Assembly (NCBI GenBank): GCA_030285985.1
Contig: CP127384.1
Coordinates: forward strand, 2,034,501 to 2,098,500
DNA: 64,000 nt
From: Aquidulcibacter paucihalophilus
GTDB taxonomy: Bacteria > Pseudomonadota > Alphaproteobacteria > Caulobacterales > Caulobacteraceae
Direction: 5' to 3'
This document shows, in pieces, positions 44,496-53,038 of this stretch. Position numbers and translations under genes: made by a program. Positions within the stretch are counted from its first letter, which is position 1; the number at the start of each line of letters is the position of its first letter. The notes under the pieces were generated by a model, which was not told where the DNA came from, did no database searches, and saw only the letters and a list, made by a program, of their open reading frames with translations.

Positions 44496-45170
44496 ATGAC
44501 CGACATCCTGATGCCCAAGGCCACCGCGGTCTGGCTGGTCGACAACACCTCCCTGACCTTCGAGCAGATCGCCGACTTCTGCGGCCTGCACCCGCTGGAA
44601 GTGCGCGGCATCGCCGACGGTGACGTGGCCAGGGACATCCGCGGCGCAGATCCGCTGGTCAACGGCCAGCTGACCCGCGAGGAGCTGGACAAGGCCCAGA
44701 ACGACGACGCCTACCGCATGCACGCCGTGGTCAGCCGCCACGCCGAGCTGCTGAAAGTGCACAAGGCACCGCCGAAATACACGCCCGTCTCGCGCCGCCA
44801 GGACCGCCCGGACGCCATCATGTGGTTCGTGCGTAACCACCCCGAAGTGACCGACGCCCAGATCGCCAAGATGCTCGGCACCACCAAGTCGACCATCGAG
44901 AGCGTGCGCAACCGCACCCACTGGAACAGCCCCAACATCAAGCCGGTCGACCCCGTGACCCTCGGCCTGGTCGGCCAGCTGGCCCTGGACGAACTGGTCA
45001 GGAAGGCCGCCGACAAGAAGGCCAGGGACGACGCGAAAAAGGGCGGCGGCGCGACCCTGCAGGCCGTCGACGCCCCGGAAGAGCCCGTCGAGGAAGAATT
45101 CGTGCCGGAAGCCCGCGAACGCCGCGGTGCCGAGCCGACCGCCGCCTCGGTGTTCGGTTCCAAGGACTGA
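44496..45170 (+). CDS. trcR: DUF1013 family cell-cycle transcriptional regulator TrcR
   Basis: 224 residues. The DUF1013 block is ATAVWLVDNTSLTFEQIADF, HPLEVRGIADGDVA and PDAIMWFVRNHPEVTDAQIA followed by GTTKSTIESVRNRTHWN, a helix-turn-helix-like region. The C-terminus is charged and low complexity. DUF1013 proteins are named TrcR in alphaproteobacteria and linked to cell-cycle transcription. ATG at 44496. A perfect 13-bp-stem terminator follows. Confidence 0.88.
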   Translation: MTDILMPKATAVWLVDNTSLTFEQIADFCGLHPLEVRGIADGDVARDIRGADPLVNGQLTREELDKAQNDDAYRMHAVVSRHAELLKVHKAPPKYTPVSRRQDRPDAIMWFVRNHPEVTDAQIAKMLGTTKSTIESVRNRTHWNSPNIKPVDPVTLGLVGQLALDELVRKAADKKARDDAKKGGGATLQAVDAPEEPVEEEFVPEARERRGAEPTAASVFGSKD

Positions 45171-45193
45171 GCTTTCGACACCGGACAACAAAA

Positions 45194-45230
45194 AAACGGC
45201 CCCGGGATCGCTCCCGGGGCCGTTGTTCTT
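45194..45230. terminator. Bidirectional terminator between trcR and a DUF465 gene
   Basis: AACGGCCCCGGGA and TCCCGGGGCCGTT make a perfect 13-bp stem around TCGC, with AAAAA before and GTTCTTT after. It can stop trcR on the plus strand and the convergent DUF465 gene (stop at 45244) on the minus strand. Confidence 0.93.
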
Positions 45231-45243
45231 TCGGGAGGCCTCG

Positions 45244-45417
45244 CTAGTGCGCCGAGGCCTCCAGACTGGTGATCTGTTCCTTAAGTCGGAGCTTCTGCAA
45301 CTTGAGCTCCCTCACGCGAAGCGAGTCCGTGGCCGGGTGGGTCGTCTCTCTCCGGATGGTCTCATCCAGATTGCGATGACGGTTTCCCAGTTCGCGGATA
45401 CGAGCTTCGATGGTCAT
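45244..45417 (-). CDS. DUF465/YdcH family small protein
   Basis: 57 residues, all helical: IEARIRELGNRHRNLDETIR, then VRELKLQKLRLKEQITSLEA. YdcH-type proteins are short coiled coils of unknown role. The start ATG at 45417 is placed by GGAGG eight bases upstream; an in-frame ATG five codons earlier is possible. A second DUF465 gene lies at 46658, on the other side of ubiX. Confidence 0.82.
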   Translation of the reverse strand: MTIEARIRELGNRHRNLDETIRRETTHPATDSLRVRELKLQKLRLKEQITSLEASAH

Positions 45418-45533
45418 GGCTTGCGCCTCCATGTCTAAGGGACCAGTACAGTCAGCGCCGGGTCTGACCGGCTGTAGAATCACATTCCAGTGAACTGCCG
45501 ACCGTCCTGATACGGACCACCCTGGAGCCCGAA

Positions 45534-46160
45534 TTGGCCGAAGATGTGAACAGAGCCGTACGGAACCCTTCCGCCTCGGCCCCTGCGAGATTGATCGTCG
45601 GAATTTCCGGAGCGTCCGGCGTTACTTACGGCGTTCGGGTGCTCGATGCCCTGCGCGAACTGGGCGTGGAGAGCCACCTCGTCGTCACCCGCGCCGCCCT
45701 GCTGACCCTGTCGCAGGAAACCGAGCTGTCCGCCGACGACCTGATGGGCCGCGCCGACGTGACGCACCGGCTCAACGACGTCGGTGCCTCGATCGCCTCG
45801 GGCTCGTTCCGGACCATGGGCATGATCATCGCCCCCTGCTCGGTCCGCACCATGGGCGAGATCGCTACCGGCGTGACCTCAACCCTCCTGACCCGCGCCG
45901 CCGATGTGGCGCTGAAGGAGCGCCGCCGGCTGGTTCTGATGGTGCGCGAGACGCCGCTCCATCTGGGCCATCTGCGCACCATGACGGCCCTCGCCGAAAT
46001 GGGTGCGATCATCGCCCCGCCCCTGCCCGCCTTCTACGCCAAACCCGCCTCCATCGCCGAGATGGTCGACCAGTCGGTCGGCCGCGCGCTGGACCTGTTC
46101 GATCTCGACTGGTCCGCAGTGCGGCGCTGGGACGGCCTCAAGGGACCCGCGGCCGAATGA
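45534..46160 (+). CDS. ubiX: Flavin prenyltransferase UbiX
   Basis: UbiX makes the prenylated FMN cofactor used by UbiD decarboxylase in ubiquinone synthesis. 208 residues. Seen: VGISGASGVTYGVRVLDAL for FMN binding, PCSVRTMGEIATGV, ERRRLVLMVRETPLHLGHLR, and PPLPAFYAKPASI. The apparent start is TTG at 45534, seven bases after a GGAG; a GTG at 45546 is also possible. The stop overlaps the next gene by 4 nt. COQ9 further right is another ubiquinone gene. Confidence 0.94.
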   Translation: MAEDVNRAVRNPSASAPARLIVGISGASGVTYGVRVLDALRELGVESHLVVTRAALLTLSQETELSADDLMGRADVTHRLNDVGASIASGSFRTMGMIIAPCSVRTMGEIATGVTSTLLTRAADVALKERRRLVLMVRETPLHLGHLRTMTALAEMGAIIAPPLPAFYAKPASIAEMVDQSVGRALDLFDLDWSAVRRWDGLKGPAAE

Positions 46161-46621
46161 GCCTGTGGGACTGGGCGCTGACGGCCTACGCCGCCGAAGG
46201 AGTCCCCGACGCCTGTCTGGAGCTTCAGGACGCTGCCGGCCAGAACGTGCCCCTGCTGCTGTGGGCCGCCTGGTGCGCCGCCGAGGGTCGAGCGCCGGAC
46301 GAGGACGCCCTCGAGGCCGCGGGCGACACCGCACGGGCCTGGCAGGAAACCGCCATCGCCCCGCTGCGCGCCGTGCGCAAGGCACTCAAGGCCCGTGCTC
46401 CCGACCTCGACGACGCCGACCGCGAGGCCGTCCGGGCCCAGGTCAAGGCGGTCGAGCTGGAGGCCGAGCGCCGGCTGCTGTCGGCGCTGGAGGGTCTCGC
46501 CCCCGCGCCGTCCGGCCCGGCGCGCCCGCCGATCGACACGCTCGTGGCCGCCGCCCGCGTCTGGTCGCCGATGACGCCGCGCGCGGGACTGGTCCGGCTC
46601 GCAGACCGCCTTCCGGCCTGA
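46157..46621 (+). CDS. TIGR02444 family protein (DUF2390)
   Basis: 154 residues. WDWALTAYAAEGVPDACLEL and NVPLLLWAAWCA, then a long helical region, match the TIGR02444 (DUF2390) family. Function unknown; members often neighbour ubiX or DNA repair genes. ATGA overlap with ubiX suggests coupled translation. Cytoplasmic, Ala-rich. Confidence 0.8.
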   Translation: MSLWDWALTAYAAEGVPDACLELQDAAGQNVPLLLWAAWCAAEGRAPDEDALEAAGDTARAWQETAIAPLRAVRKALKARAPDLDDADREAVRAQVKAVELEAERRLLSALEGLAPAPSGPARPPIDTLVAAARVWSPMTPRAGLVRLADRLPA

Positions 46622-46657
46622 CGCGACGCACAGTATGATGAGCCGGCGGGGCCCCAC

Positions 46658-46882
46658 ATGAACGATGACGAACCTTTTCTGACCGAAGAAGAGCTGGCGA
46701 TGCGCGCCCGGCTCAAGGTGCTTCAGCTTGAGCACGCCGACCTCGACGCCTCGATCGAGGCCCTGGGTCACATGCCCGTGCCGGATCAGCTGATGATCGC
46801 GCGCCTGAAGCGGAAGAAACTGCTGCTGCGCGACGAGATGGCCAAGATCGAGGATCGCATCCTGCCGGACATCATCGCCTAG
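46658..46882 (+). CDS. DUF465/YdcH family small protein
   Basis: 74 residues. LEHADLDASIEALGHMPVPD and LMIARLKRKKLLLRDEMAKI show the DUF465 pattern of two helices with a proline turn. It is distinct from the DUF465 protein at 45244-45417 (longer, acidic N-terminus, plus strand). Role unknown. It follows the TIGR02444 gene by 36 bp and converges on the GGDEF gene. Confidence 0.82.
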   Translation: MNDDEPFLTEEELAMRARLKVLQLEHADLDASIEALGHMPVPDQLMIARLKRKKLLLRDEMAKIEDRILPDIIA

Positions 46883-46889
46883 GTTCGCC

Positions 46890-47453
46890 TCAGCGCCCCT
46901 TCTTGCGCACCCACATGGCCGCGTCGGCCTCGGCCAGCCAGACTTCGGGGTCGGTGTGGCCGGCGAAGGCCCGGACGCCGAACGAGCCGCCCAGCGGTGC
47001 CTGCTCCCCGGCCCATACGAAGCCGTCCGCCTCCAGCGCCGCAGCCAGCCGCCGGGCCTTGTCGCGGCCCTCGTCGAGGCCGGCGTTGAGCATCAGCAGG
47101 GCGAACTCGTCCCCGCCCAGCCGACCGACCGCATCCGACTCGCGCAGATTGGCCCGCAGCAGTTGGGCCACCTGCACGAGAGCGGCGTCGCCAGCGGCAT
47201 GACCAAGGGTGTCGTTGACGTTCTTGAAGCCGTCGAGATCGAGATACAGCAACACCGCCGGCACCTCATGGCGCTGGCAAAAGGCCATGGCGCTGCGCAG
47301 GACCGAGACGAAACCGCGGCGGTTCAGGGCCGGCGTCAGCGCGTCGTGATCCGCTGCCGCCTCGGCCGCCTCGGCGCGCAGGCGCAGGGCCTCGACCTCC
47401 GCGCGCAGGCGCTCGATCTCGGCGTGGGGGTCGATGGCGGCCGCGTCGTTCAC
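46890..47453 (-). CDS. Diguanylate cyclase (GGDEF domain)
   Basis: 187 residues: a helical coiled-coil N-terminus ([20 protein letters not shown]) and a GGDEF domain with [14 protein letters not shown], the intact active site [10 protein letters not shown], and an RESD product-inhibition I-site five residues ahead. It should make c-di-GMP with feedback control. The GTG at 47453 is my choice of start; longer frames run into the purE start region. Its ribosome site is weak, so the N-terminus is uncertain. It is divergent from purE. Confidence 0.85.
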   Translation of the reverse strand: MNDAAAIDPHAEIERLRAEVEALRLRAEAAEAAADHDALTPALNRRGFVSVLRSAMAFCQRHEVPAVLLYLDLDGFKNVNDTLGHAAGDAALVQVAQLLRANLRESDAVGRLGGDEFALLMLNAGLDEGRDKARRLAAALEADGFVWAGEQAPLGGSFGVRAFAGHTDPEVWLAEADAAMWVRKKGR

Positions 47454-47578
47454 GAGCGAAAAGGGCTCCCCTGCCGGCGACTCAACACGTCGGGCTGCGA
47501 CAGAGCCTAACGCGGTCGGTTGCGGGCGCAACGCGAGTCCTGTATCGCGCCGCTTTCCCGCGAAAAGGGCGAGCCTCC

Positions 47579-48070
47579 ATGACGACCGGGACACCACCAG
47601 TGGCGATCATCATGGGCAGTCGTTCGGACTGGCCGACGATGAAACACGCCGCCGACGCCCTCGACCGTCTGGGCGTGGCCTGGGACGCCCGGGTTGTCAG
47701 CGCGCACCGTACCCCCAAACGCCTGTTCGACTTCGCCACCGGAGCCCGCGCCGCGGGCTTCAAGGTCATCATCGCCGGAGCCGGCGGCGCCGCCCACCTG
47801 CCCGGCATGGCCGCCTCCATGACCGAGCTTCCGGTCCTCGGCGTCCCCGTGGAATCGAAGGCGCTCAAGGGCATGGACAGCCTGCTGTCGATCGTCCAGA
47901 TGCCCGGCGGCATTCCGGTGGCCACCCTGGCCATTGGCGAGCCGGGTGCCAAAAATGCCGGCATCCTCGCCGCCCAGATCCTCGCCCTCTCCGACCCGAT
48001 CCTGGCCGGCCGCCTGACCGCCTTCCGCGAGGCCCAGACCGAGGCCGTGCACGAAACCGTCGAGGACTGA
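47579..48070 (+). CDS. purE: N5-carboxyaminoimidazole ribonucleotide mutase
   Basis: PurE converts N5-CAIR to CAIR in purine synthesis. 163 residues, class I. Seen: [46 protein letters not shown] and [19 protein letters not shown]. purK follows after one base pair. Cytoplasmic octamer by family. Confidence 0.96.
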   Translation: MTTGTPPVAIIMGSRSDWPTMKHAADALDRLGVAWDARVVSAHRTPKRLFDFATGARAAGFKVIIAGAGGAAHLPGMAASMTELPVLGVPVESKALKGMDSLLSIVQMPGGIPVATLAIGEPGAKNAGILAAQILALSDPILAGRLTAFREAQTEAVHETVED

Positions 48071-48071
48071 A

Positions 48072-49175
48072 TTGGTCGACGCCGCGCCCGACGTGACCCC
48101 GCCCCCGCCCCTGCCCCCCGGGTCGACCCTGGGCATTCTCGGCGGCGGTCAGCTGGGACGGATGCTCAGCCAGGCCGCCTCGCGCCTCGGCTTCAATGTC
48201 GTCATCCTCGATCCCGAAGAAAACAGCCCCGCCGGCCGCGTCTCGCAGGGTCAGATCGTCGCCGCCTATGACAACCCCACGGCCCTCGGTGTCCTGGGCC
48301 AGACCTGCCAGGCCGTAACCTTCGAGTTCGAGAACGTTCCCGCCGGCTCGGTCGAGCGTCTGCTAGAGGGCGGCGCCGTCGTCGCGCCGGGACCAAAGGC
48401 CCTGGCCGTGGCCCAGGATCGGGTCGACGAGAAGACCTTCCTCAACGGCGTCGGCGCTCCGACGGTCGCCTTCACCGCCATCGACACCCTTGAGGACCTT
48501 CGCCATGCCGTGGACCGGCTGGGTGTCCCGGTCCTGCTGAAGACGCGGCGCGAAGGCTATGACGGCAAGGGTCAGGTCTGGATCAAATCGCCCGCCGAGG
48601 TCCTCAAGGCCTGGACCGCCATCGGCGAACGCCCGGCCATCCTCGAGGCCCGGGCGTCGTTCGAGCGCGAACTGTCTGTGATCTGCGCCCGTGGCCGTGA
48701 CGGGTCCATCGCCGTCTATCCGCTGGGCGAGAATGTCCACAAGGGCGGCGTCCTCAAGACAACGCAGGCCCCCGCCCAGGTCGACGCCAAGACCGCGACG
48801 CGCGCCCACGCCATCGCCGTCGCCATTCTCGAGGGGCTGGACTATGTCGGCGTCATGGGGATCGAACTGTTCGACCTCGGGGCCGGCCTGCTGCTGGTCA
48901 ATGAGATCGCGCCGCGCGTCCACAACACCGGCCACTGGACCCAGGACGGCTGCGTCTGCGACCAGTTCGAACAGCACATCCGCGCCGTCGCCGGCTGGCC
49001 GCTCGGCCCGACGACCGCCCATGCCCGGATCGAGATGACCAATCTGCTCGGCGACGATGTGAAGAAATGGGCGGCCCTGTCCGCCAAACCCGACGCCCGC
49101 CTGCACCTCTACGGCAAGGCCGAGGCCCGAAAGGGCCGCAAGATGGGCCATGTGAACCGGGTGAAGCCGCTCTAG
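48072..49175 (+). CDS. purK: N5-carboxyaminoimidazole ribonucleotide synthase
   Basis: PurK ligates bicarbonate to AIR using ATP. 367 residues, ATP-grasp fold. Seen: LGILGGGQLGRMLSQAAS, VTFEFENVPAGSVERL, KTRREGYDGKGQVWI and LLVNEIAPRVHNTGHWTQD. The start is TTG at 48072, six bases after a GAGGA within the purE end, so translation is coupled. Its TAG shares CTAG with the convergent COQ9 stop. Confidence 0.95.
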   Translation: MVDAAPDVTPPPPLPPGSTLGILGGGQLGRMLSQAASRLGFNVVILDPEENSPAGRVSQGQIVAAYDNPTALGVLGQTCQAVTFEFENVPAGSVERLLEGGAVVAPGPKALAVAQDRVDEKTFLNGVGAPTVAFTAIDTLEDLRHAVDRLGVPVLLKTRREGYDGKGQVWIKSPAEVLKAWTAIGERPAILEARASFERELSVICARGRDGSIAVYPLGENVHKGGVLKTTQAPAQVDAKTATRAHAIAVAILEGLDYVGVMGIELFDLGAGLLLVNEIAPRVHNTGHWTQDGCVCDQFEQHIRAVAGWPLGPTTAHARIEMTNLLGDDVKKWAALSAKPDARLHLYGKAEARKGRKMGHVNRVKPL

Positions 49176-49858
49176 CCCTCTTGGGGAACCTTCGCCCCGT
49201 ACCGCATCCGGCTGAGCACATCCGTGACCGTCTTCAGCGGTGCGTCGAAATCCTTGCCGGCCTTCCACTTCTCGAAGGCCATGACGTTCTCGATGCGGGC
49301 GGCGACGAAGGCCTCTGCCGCCTCACGGCCGTCGAACCAGCGCAGGGTCAGGGCCGGGATCAGGATGCCCGACAGGATCGTCCGCTTGGAATAGTGGTTC
49401 CAGTCGGTGGCGTTATCCCCGGCCCAGTTCCAGAGATGGTCGGCGCTCTCCCACGCCATCTTCAGCCCCAGGTCGGCGTTGGGCGGCAGGGCGAGGAAGG
49501 CGGCGCAGCGCCGCGTGGCCTCCAGATCGGAGGCCCCGGCCTCCATCCGCGCCGAGACGGCCGCCGCGATTCGCTCGCGCATCTTCAGGGATTTCGCATC
49601 GATATCGGCCAGTGCGGCCAGCGCCCGGTCATCGTGACGCCGCGACAGCAGGGCCGCCAGGTCGCGCGCGCCGTTGGGCAGCAGCAGTTCCTCGTCGCCC
49701 TGCGACAAGCCGCAGGCCTCGCAGGCGGCCCTGACCATCCGGCTGTTCCAGCCCATACGGGGCGCGAGGCCCAGGGCGGCGTCCAGCACGGTCTGTTCCA
49801 TGCGGTCGGCCCAGTCACCTTCGGGCGCGGCGTTCGACAGGTGTGGCGCTTCGGTCAT
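49172..49858 (-). CDS. COQ9 family ubiquinone biosynthesis protein
   Basis: 228 residues. MEQTVLDAALGLAPRMGWNS, ELLLPNGARDLAALL, HLWNWAGDNATDWNHYSKR and TILSGILIPALTLRWF match COQ9, a TetR-fold lipid-binding protein that helps COQ7 hydroxylate the quinone ring. Alphaproteobacteria keep it as mitochondria do. Cytoplasmic face of the membrane. Close to ubiX (3 kb away). Confidence 0.92.
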   Translation of the reverse strand: MTEAPHLSNAAPEGDWADRMEQTVLDAALGLAPRMGWNSRMVRAACEACGLSQGDEELLLPNGARDLAALLSRRHDDRALAALADIDAKSLKMRERIAAAVSARMEAGASDLEATRRCAAFLALPPNADLGLKMAWESADHLWNWAGDNATDWNHYSKRTILSGILIPALTLRWFDGREAAEAFVAARIENVMAFEKWKAGKDFDAPLKTVTDVLSRMRYGAKVPQEG

Positions 49859-50031
49859 GGCCGCAGCATATCCCCGTCCGGCGGGCGTTTCGAGGCTTCA
49901 GATAGAAGCGCGACGATCTGGACACGAGGGGGGCGAACGTGTATCAGCCCGCCTTCATCCGCGGACCCTGTCTGTGGACCGAGATTTTATTTGTCTGCCC
50001 GTCTCCCTTTCGAGGTGCGCGGCGGGCGGCC

Positions 50032-50038
50032 AAAGGAG
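50032..50038 (+). promoter_or_regulatory. Ribosome binding site setting the rpsU start
   Basis: AAAGGAG lies eight bases before the CTG at 50047. No ATG, GTG or TTG in frame lies within a suitable distance; the nearest in-frame upstream start codon (GTG 49939) is 93 bp before this site. Confidence 0.75.
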
Positions 50039-50046
50039 AGTTCAAC

Positions 50047-50301
50047 CTGGTACAGATTTTCGTTCGCGATAATAACGTCGATCAAGCGCTCAAGGCCCTC
50101 AAGAAGAAAATGCAGCGTGAAGGCAGCTTCCGCGAGATGAAGCGCCACGTGCACTACGAGAAGCCCTCGGAGAAGCGCGCCCGCCAGAAGGCCGAGGCTG
50201 TTCGCCGCGCCCGCAAACTGGCCCGCAAGCGCATGCAGCGCGAAGGCCTGCTGCCGCCTCCGAAGCCCCGGGTTCCGGGCGTGGGCGGCCCGCGCTCCTA
50301 A
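50047..50301 (+). CDS. rpsU: 30S ribosomal protein S21, apparent CTG start
   Basis: 84 residues if translation starts at the [23 protein letters not shown], then [20 protein letters not shown] and [15 protein letters not shown]. Homologues begin [10 protein letters not shown], so the CTG codon takes the place of their ATG and a strong AAAGGAG precedes it by eight bases. The GTG at 49939 would add a 36-residue tail unlike any S21. The basic C-terminal extension ([15 protein letters not shown]) is common in the group. A strong terminator follows 27 bp after the stop. Confidence 0.92.
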   Translation: MVQIFVRDNNVDQALKALKKKMQREGSFREMKRHVHYEKPSEKRARQKAEAVRRARKLARKRMQREGLLPPPKPRVPGVGGPRS

Positions 50302-50327
50302 GCGCGAACGACCGAACGAAACGATCA

Positions 50328-50361
50328 AGGGCCGCCCCGGAAAACCGGAGCGGCCCTTTTT
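50328..50361 (+). terminator. Rho-independent terminator after rpsU
   Basis: GGGCCGCCCCGG and CCGGAGCGGCCC form a 12-bp stem (one mismatch) around AAAA, followed by TTTTTCT. Confidence 0.93.
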
Positions 50362-50366
50362 CTATG

Positions 50367-50540
50367 CCTCCTCCCCACATCGTGGGGAGGGGGACCGCCG
50401 CGCCTCCTGGCGCGGGGGTGGAGGGGTCGAAGCAGGGAGCGCGGTTCGGCACCCCTCCACCATGCTTCGCATGGTCCCGTCGTCCGGCCGCCTCCGGCGA
50501 CCATTCCTACACCCCATCGCTTCGCGACAGGGAGGAGACG
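50367..50540. repeat. Composite palindromic intergenic repeat
   Basis: A 170-bp run of nested palindromes: CTCCCCACATCGTGGGGAG, CGCGCCTCCTGGCGCG, GGTGGAGGGGT paired with ACCCCTCCACC some 35 bp on, CCATGCTTCGCATGG, and CCATCGCTTCGCGACAGG. No coding sequence is seen. It resembles the shorter element at 23493-23566 and fills the gap between rpsU and the ABC permease gene, whose stop follows 8 bp later. Confidence 0.65.
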
Positions 50541-50547
50541 GCCGTGA

Positions 50548-51936
50548 TTACTTCCCGCCGCCCCGGATCGCGCCGGCGAAGCCCCGCCAGCTCAGCTTCA
50601 CGTCCGACAGCGCGCCCGCCCGGAAGGCCCGGCCAGCGATCCAGACCATCAGCAGGGCGAAGACAAACATGCCCGCCATGGTGCCGACGACCTCGATCAT
50701 CGGCGGTTCGGATGGGGCGCGGGCACTCATCAGGAAGGGGGTAAAGAAGGGGATCCACGACAGGATCTGCACCACGGGCGAGTCGGGCGTCTGCGCGGCC
50801 ATGACCATCACGAAGATCGGCACCGTCAGGACCATCATGATCGGCCCCATCAGCGTCTGCGCATCGCGGGGGGTCTCGCAGAAGGCCCCGATCGCCGCGA
50901 ACAGTACGGCGTACATCAGATAGCCGCCGACGGCATAGGCGATGAAATAGCCCAGCATCCCGCCCTGGAGCAGGACGTCGCCCACCATGGCAGCCGTCTC
51001 CGCATTCGCCGCCAGCAGGCCGAAGGCTCCGATCCCGCCCCAGACCAGCATCACCGTACCGGTCAGCATCGCCACCCCCAGCACCTTCCCCGTCAGGATT
51101 TCGGTGGCCGAGGCCGAGGACAGCAGGACTTCCAGGATCTTGTTGGCCTTTTCCTCCATCACACTGTTCAGCAGGATGGAGGCCCCGGTGATCACCAGCG
51201 ACCACAGCAGGAAGCCGGAGACGAGGCCGATGATCATGGGAAGCCGGTCCCGGAACGACACTTCCCCCCCTGTGGCGGACTTCGGCGACAGGGCGGTTAT
51301 GTCCGGGCGGAACCGCTCGGTCTGCTCAACCACGGCCGCATTGATCCCGGCCTGTTCAAAGGCTTCGCGCCGGTTGGCGTCCTTCAGGGCACCACGGACG
51401 AAGTCCTCGACCGTGTCGTCGGTGGCCCGGCGCGTCCAGACCCGCGCGGTCGGCTTGCCGTCGATACGGTTCAGCAGCACCACCGAATCCAGCTGGTCGG
51501 CCTCCGGCACCGCGTCTCCGAGATAGCGGCGCACGATCGCCTCCCGCGCCTCGCCCGGCGCGGCCGCGGCCAGATCCGCCGGGGCTGCCACGATCCTCAG
51601 ACGTAGCCCGGCCAGCCGGTTCAGGGCCTGTCCGGCGGCCGAAGCCCCCGCCTGGCCGCCCTGTTTCTCCGCCTCGGCCGCGGCCTCAGCCATCCGCGCC
51701 TGCCGCCGTTCCTGTTCCAGCCGCACGGCCCCCTGGACGGCAGCCGCCAGTCCCTGCGCCTGCGGCCCCTCCTCCAGCACGACCACACTGCGCACCGGCT
51801 CGGCCGACATCATCAGGGCCGGCAATACACCGCCCAGCACGGCAAACAGCGGAAAGGCCAGCAGCGAGAGCCAGAACCCCACGGTCTTGGCATAGGCGGC
51901 GTATTCACGCCGCGCGATCAGGAGGATGCGTTTCAT
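50548..51936 (-). CDS. ABC-2 type permease (NatB-like)
   Basis: 462 residues. An N-terminal helix after KRILLIARREYAAYAKTVGF is followed by a large extracytoplasmic domain (about residues 45-225, Ala- and charge-rich), then five or six helices at the C-terminus. NSVMEEKANKILEVLLSSAS is the NatB/ABC-2 hallmark loop. With the coupled ATPase it forms an exporter; NatAB of Bacillus extrudes sodium but the substrate here is unknown. 4-nt overlap with the ATPase gene. Confidence 0.88.
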   Translation of the reverse strand: MKRILLIARREYAAYAKTVGFWLSLLAFPLFAVLGGVLPALMMSAEPVRSVVVLEEGPQAQGLAAAVQGAVRLEQERRQARMAEAAAEAEKQGGQAGASAAGQALNRLAGLRLRIVAAPADLAAAAPGEAREAIVRRYLGDAVPEADQLDSVVLLNRIDGKPTARVWTRRATDDTVEDFVRGALKDANRREAFEQAGINAAVVEQTERFRPDITALSPKSATGGEVSFRDRLPMIIGLVSGFLLWSLVITGASILLNSVMEEKANKILEVLLSSASATEILTGKVLGVAMLTGTVMLVWGGIGAFGLLAANAETAAMVGDVLLQGGMLGYFIAYAVGGYLMYAVLFAAIGAFCETPRDAQTLMGPIMMVLTVPIFVMVMAAQTPDSPVVQILSWIPFFTPFLMSARAPSEPPMIEVVGTMAGMFVFALLMVWIAGRAFRAGALSDVKLSWRGFAGAIRGGGK

Positions 51937-52892
51937 CGGGCGGCCTCCGCGCCGGCCTTCACCGACTGGTCGATATCGGGATGGTCGCCGGTCAGGCTGA
52001 TGAAGGCGTCATGCAGGCTGGGCTCGCGCAGTTCGAACCGCCGCACGTCCAGCCCGCCGAGGAAGGCCGCTTTCAGGGCCTCCTGACCCCGACCGCCCTG
52101 CCCCAGCGCCGCCTTGAGCACCCGCACCCCGTCCTGTTCGGACACCACCTCGACGCCGCTGACGCCCGGCAGGGCCGCGGCCTGGGCGGCCTCGATCGCG
52201 CCTTCCAGTTCGAGGAAACGCTGCGTCGTGGCCTGGGCCTCTGCCACCGTGCCTTCGAACGCCTTGCGGCCCCGCGCCAGCAGCACGACCTTGTCGCACA
52301 GCCGTTCGGCATGCTGCATCACATGGGTCGAGAACAGCACCGTGGCCCCGTCCGTCGCCAGTTGACGGATCACCGCCTCCAGCCCCTGCTGGTTGACCGG
52401 ATCAAGGCCCGAGAACGGTTCATCGAGGATCACGAATTCCGGCCGGTGCACCACCGACGCGATCAGCTGGACCTTCTGGGCCATCCCCTTGGACAGCTCC
52501 TTCATCTTCTTGTTTCGGGACGCCCCCAGGCCCTGGGCCTCCAGCATCTCGCGCGCCCGCTTGCGCCCCTCCCCCGTCGGCAGGCCCTTCAGGGAGCCGA
52601 AGAAGGCGATCGCGTCGACGGGAGTCATCTTCTTGTAGAGCCCGCGCTCCTCCGGCAGGAAGCCGATCCGGTCCCGCACCTTGCGGCCGTCGTCGGCGCC
52701 GAGGATGCCGATCCGGCCGGCGCTCACGCCCTGCAGGCCCAGGATCATGCGGATGGTCGAGGTCTTGCCGGCTCCGTTCGGGCCGAGGAAACCGCAGATC
52801 GTTCCCTTCTCGACCTGAAAGCTCAGATCGCGCACGGCCTGGAAGTCGCCGTACCGTTTGCTCACCCCTTCGAGCGTCAACGCCGCCGCCAT
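51933..52892 (-). CDS. ABC exporter ATP-binding protein (NatA-like)
   Basis: 319 residues. Walker A GPNGAGKTSTIR, Q-loop region IGFLPEERGLYKKM, signature LSKGMAQKVQL and Walker B FVILDEPFSGLDP are all intact; the EERGLYKKMT segment is typical of the NatA branch. C-terminal 80 residues form the usual regulatory extension. First gene of the leftward pair; divergent from phoR. Confidence 0.9.
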   Translation of the reverse strand: MAAALTLEGVSKRYGDFQAVRDLSFQVEKGTICGFLGPNGAGKTSTIRMILGLQGVSAGRIGILGADDGRKVRDRIGFLPEERGLYKKMTPVDAIAFFGSLKGLPTGEGRKRAREMLEAQGLGASRNKKMKELSKGMAQKVQLIASVVHRPEFVILDEPFSGLDPVNQQGLEAVIRQLATDGATVLFSTHVMQHAERLCDKVVLLARGRKAFEGTVAEAQATTQRFLELEGAIEAAQAAALPGVSGVEVVSEQDGVRVLKAALGQGGRGQEALKAAFLGGLDVRRFELREPSLHDAFISLTGDHPDIDQSVKAGAEAAR

Positions 52893-53038
52893 GATGTCTT
52901 CCCTGCCCGTGTCCGTTCTGCTCAGGATTAGGTTTGTAAAGGACGTTTGACAAGCGCCGCTGGACCTCCCGGCGCCCGACTGTCATGAATTCCGTGTCAT
53001 GTTCGTCGCAATGAGTCGTGCGCCCGACGAAAGCGTGA

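Noticed and set aside
52947..52960. TTGACA upstream of phoR as a promoter -35
   Set aside because: No acceptable -10 at 16-18 bp and no match to the Caulobacter-type promoter spacing.
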